From positions 1 to 64,000 of the forward strand of contig CAZBED010000007.1 in the NCBI GenBank assembly GCA_964490845.1: DNA of 64,000 nucleotides, given 5' to 3'. A program made the translations under genes and the position numbers. The first letter of the stretch is position 1, and every line of letters begins with the position of its first letter. The notes under the pieces are model-generated. The model was given only the letters and a program-made list of their open reading frames with translations, did no database searches and had not been told where the DNA came from. This DNA is from JADJSS01 sp964490845. GTDB taxonomy: Bacteria; Bacteroidota; Bacteroidia; Chitinophagales; JADIYW01. This document shows positions 62,187-64,000 of the stretch, one piece after another.

Positions 62187-63743
62187 ATGAGCGATATAAA
62201 AATACTATGGGCAGACGATGAAATAGACTTATTAAAACCGCAAATACTTTTTCTGGAGCAAAAAGGCTATACCGTTGATCCTGTCAGCAACGGTCACGAC
62301 GCACTGGACAAATGCAAAACCGAGCACTTCGATTTAATTTTTCTGGACGAACACATGCCGGGCATTTCCGGGCTTGAAACGCTGGCAAGAATCAAGGCCA
62401 TCAACAACGATATTCCTATCGTGATGATTACGAAAAATGAAGAGGAAAACATCATGGAAGAAGCCATTGGCTCCCAGATTGCCGACTATTTAATCAAACC
62501 GGTTCGGCCGAATCAGATTTTATTATCCATCAAAAAAATAACAGAAAATAAAAAACTGGTTTCTGAAAAGACCACTACTTCTTACCGTCAGGAGTTCCAG
62601 AATATTATGACGGAAGTAAATAATGTAAACGACCATAAAGAGTGGGCGGAGTTGTACAAAAAACTTATTTACTGGGAACTGGAACTGGACAAAGCCAATA
62701 ATCCGGATATGAAGGATATTCTGGACATGCAGAAGAGTGAGGCTAACAAAGAATTTTTCAAGTTTATATCTAAAAATTATTTAAAATGGCTGAAGGAAGC
62801 CGGTAAAGACACTACGCCTACTTTATCGCATACCCTCTTCATGGACAAGATTATTCCCTCCATTGAGAATGATATACCCACTTTCTTTTTGCTGATTGAC
62901 AATCTCCGTTACGATCATTACAGGATGATAGAAACACTGATAAAGGAAGATTTCAGAAAAGTTAGCGAAGATTATTTTTACAGCATCCTTCCTACCACTA
63001 CACAGTATTCGCGAAACGCTATTTTTTCAGGACTGATGCCGCTGGAAATCGACAAAAAATATCCGGAAAAATGGTTTTATGACGATGAGAATGCCGGTAA
63101 AAACCTGCATGAAGAATTTTTCCTGAACGAACAATTCAAGCGATTCGGCATTAATCTCAAAACAAGCTATACTAAAATCACCAATCACCAGTCCGGAAAG
63201 ACGCTGGAAGACAATATTCTGAATCTGCTCAACAATGCTTTTAATGTGATTGTCTACAATTTTGTGGATATGCTTTCGCATGCCCGGACGGAAATGGAAG
63301 TACTGAAAGAATTAGCCAGCGACGAGGCGGCATACCGCTCCCTCACGATGTCGTGGTTTGACCACTCTCCTTTGTTAAATGCGCTTCAGAAATTAAAAGA
63401 CAAAAAAGTTCGCATCATCATCACATCCGACCATGGTACCATACGCGTACAGAATCCGTCTAAAATTATTGGCGACAAAGCAACCACGACAAATCTTCGG
63501 TACAAAACCGGCAAGAACCTGAACTATATTGAAAAAGAAGTCTTTGCCGTTAAAAATCCGGAAGAAGCCTTCTTGCCAAAGTCCAATCTGAGTTCATCCT
63601 ATGTTTTCGCGAAAGAAGATTACTATTTCTGTTACCCCAACAATTATAACCATTTTGTCAATTATTACAGGAATACCTTCCAGCATGGCGGTGTATCCAT
63701 CGAAGAAATGATTGTTCCGGTCGCCGTTTTTGAAAGCAAGTAG
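62187..63743 (+). CDS. porX: PorX: response regulator with PglZ domain, T9SS control
   Basis: This 518-residue protein has a receiver domain in residues 1-120 with the phospho-acceptor Asp54 (LIFLDEHMPG), Asp10-Asp11 and Lys in DYLIKPVRP. A helical linker is followed by a PglZ (alkaline-phosphatase-like) domain from about 200. It contains FFLLIDNLRYDHYRM, ILPTTTQYSRNAIFSG, IVYNFVDMLSHAR and IITSDHGTIRVQNP. This is the PorX layout known from Porphyromonas and other Bacteroidota, where it controls T9SS genes together with PorY. It has no signal peptide. tsaE follows after 3 bp. Confidence 0.95.
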   Translation: MSDIKILWADDEIDLLKPQILFLEQKGYTVDPVSNGHDALDKCKTEHFDLIFLDEHMPGISGLETLARIKAINNDIPIVMITKNEEENIMEEAIGSQIADYLIKPVRPNQILLSIKKITENKKLVSEKTTTSYRQEFQNIMTEVNNVNDHKEWAELYKKLIYWELELDKANNPDMKDILDMQKSEANKEFFKFISKNYLKWLKEAGKDTTPTLSHTLFMDKIIPSIENDIPTFFLLIDNLRYDHYRMIETLIKEDFRKVSEDYFYSILPTTTQYSRNAIFSGLMPLEIDKKYPEKWFYDDENAGKNLHEEFFLNEQFKRFGINLKTSYTKITNHQSGKTLEDNILNLLNNAFNVIVYNFVDMLSHARTEMEVLKELASDEAAYRSLTMSWFDHSPLLNALQKLKDKKVRIIITSDHGTIRVQNPSKIIGDKATTTNLRYKTGKNLNYIEKEVFAVKNPEEAFLPKSNLSSSYVFAKEDYYFCYPNNYNHFVNYYRNTFQHGGVSIEEMIVPVAVFESK

Positions 63744-63746
63744 TGT

Positions 63747-64000
63747 ATGATTTTTCCGATTAACCATCTGAATGACCTGGAACAAGTGGCGAAAGCCATC
63801 ATTCAACTGACAGCCACCAATTCCGTTTTTTGTTTCTACGGCAACCTCGGAGCCGGAAAGACAACACTCATAGCATCTGTCTGCCGCAAGCTGAAGGTGA
63901 CCGATTCCATCTCCTCACCAACTTATCCGATTATCAACGAATATTCTACTGCAGACGGCAAGATCATTTACCACATCGACCTGTATCGGTTGAAATCCGT
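63747..64000 (+). CDS. tsaE: TsaE, tRNA t6A synthesis ATPase (C-terminus outside window)
   Basis: The partial frame of 84 codons starts at ATG 63747, 3 bp after porX. It begins with FPINHLNDLEQVAKAI, then the P-loop FYGNLGAGKTTLIASVCRKL (quoted as GNLGAGKTTL), SSPTYPIINEY and HIDLYRL. The order P-loop, SSPTY, DLYRL is typical of TsaE, the ATPase that works with TsaB and TsaD to make threonylcarbamoyladenosine in tRNA. The right window edge cuts the gene, so its end was not seen. Confidence 0.93.
   Translation, partial: MIFPINHLNDLEQVAKAIIQLTATNSVFCFYGNLGAGKTTLIASVCRKLKVTDSISSPTYPIINEYSTADGKIIYHIDLYRLKS

Overview
The window looks like chromosomal DNA of a member of the phylum Bacteroidota. 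The grounds are type IX secretion (T9SS) C-terminal sorting domains, a PorX regulator, a fused SecDF, a PafA-type alkaline phosphatase, a small SRP RNA, and repeated TAnnTTTG promoter boxes near gene starts. Base composition is moderately AT-rich. The genus cannot be named from the sequence; a Chitinophagales or Saprospira-like lineage would fit the giant HYR-repeat protein, but that is inference.

Layout. (1) 1-14.6 kb, minus strand: cell-surface genes. These are a giant HYR / lamin-tail repeat protein (over 2717 residues, cut by the left edge), a small secreted protein, a TMTC-like membrane protein with TPRs, and a 1112-residue T9SS cargo protein. (2) 15.2-17.4 kb: a secreted beta-helix protein followed by four identical 129-bp tandem repeats and a fifth diverged copy. 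(3) 17.4-35.2 kb: housekeeping and envelope genes (aroC, pafA, a hotdog thioesterase, guaA, a periplasmic-binding lipoprotein, an LVIVD-type T9SS protein, secDF, a thioesterase, an fsa-RNase-barstar cluster, a C-terminal processing protease, der, era). (4) 35.3-39.5 kb: an accessory island. It holds initiator tRNA-Met, a GIY-YIG nuclease gene, a second copy of the tRNA 3' part with its own terminator, and an AT-rich gene for a nuclease-helicase with eight 66-residue C-terminal repeats. (5) 39.6-54.9 kb: ndk, an NrnA-like phosphoesterase, a decayed Tudor-like gene, pdxJ, a J-domain protein, VOC and DinB proteins, SRP RNA, an MCC-type carboxyltransferase, FKBP, a GT-C-like membrane protein, ubiX, two CGWC thioredoxin-fold proteins, a TraB lipoprotein, valS and a sugar-nucleotide epimerase. 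(6) 55.0-57.3 kb: three paralogous lipoproteins and one very short basic ORF. (7) 57.4-62.0 kb, minus strand: an HD hydrolase, lpxD, lpxC, lpxA and an ABC ATPase, i.e. lipid A synthesis. (8) 62.2-64.0 kb: porX and the start of tsaE.

How the genes fit together. SecDF exports the many signal-peptide and lipoprotein precursors here. T9SS, with PorX as a known regulator, carries the sorting-domain proteins across the outer membrane. The lpx genes build the lipid A that anchors many T9SS cargoes. The most unusual locus is the tRNA-fMet / GIY-YIG duplication beside the repeat-bearing nuclease-helicase, which looks like a small tRNA-targeting element next to a possible defence gene. Other noteworthy items are the 129-bp array, a lipoprotein RNase paired with barstar, and lamin-tail domains inserted inside Ig-like repeats.
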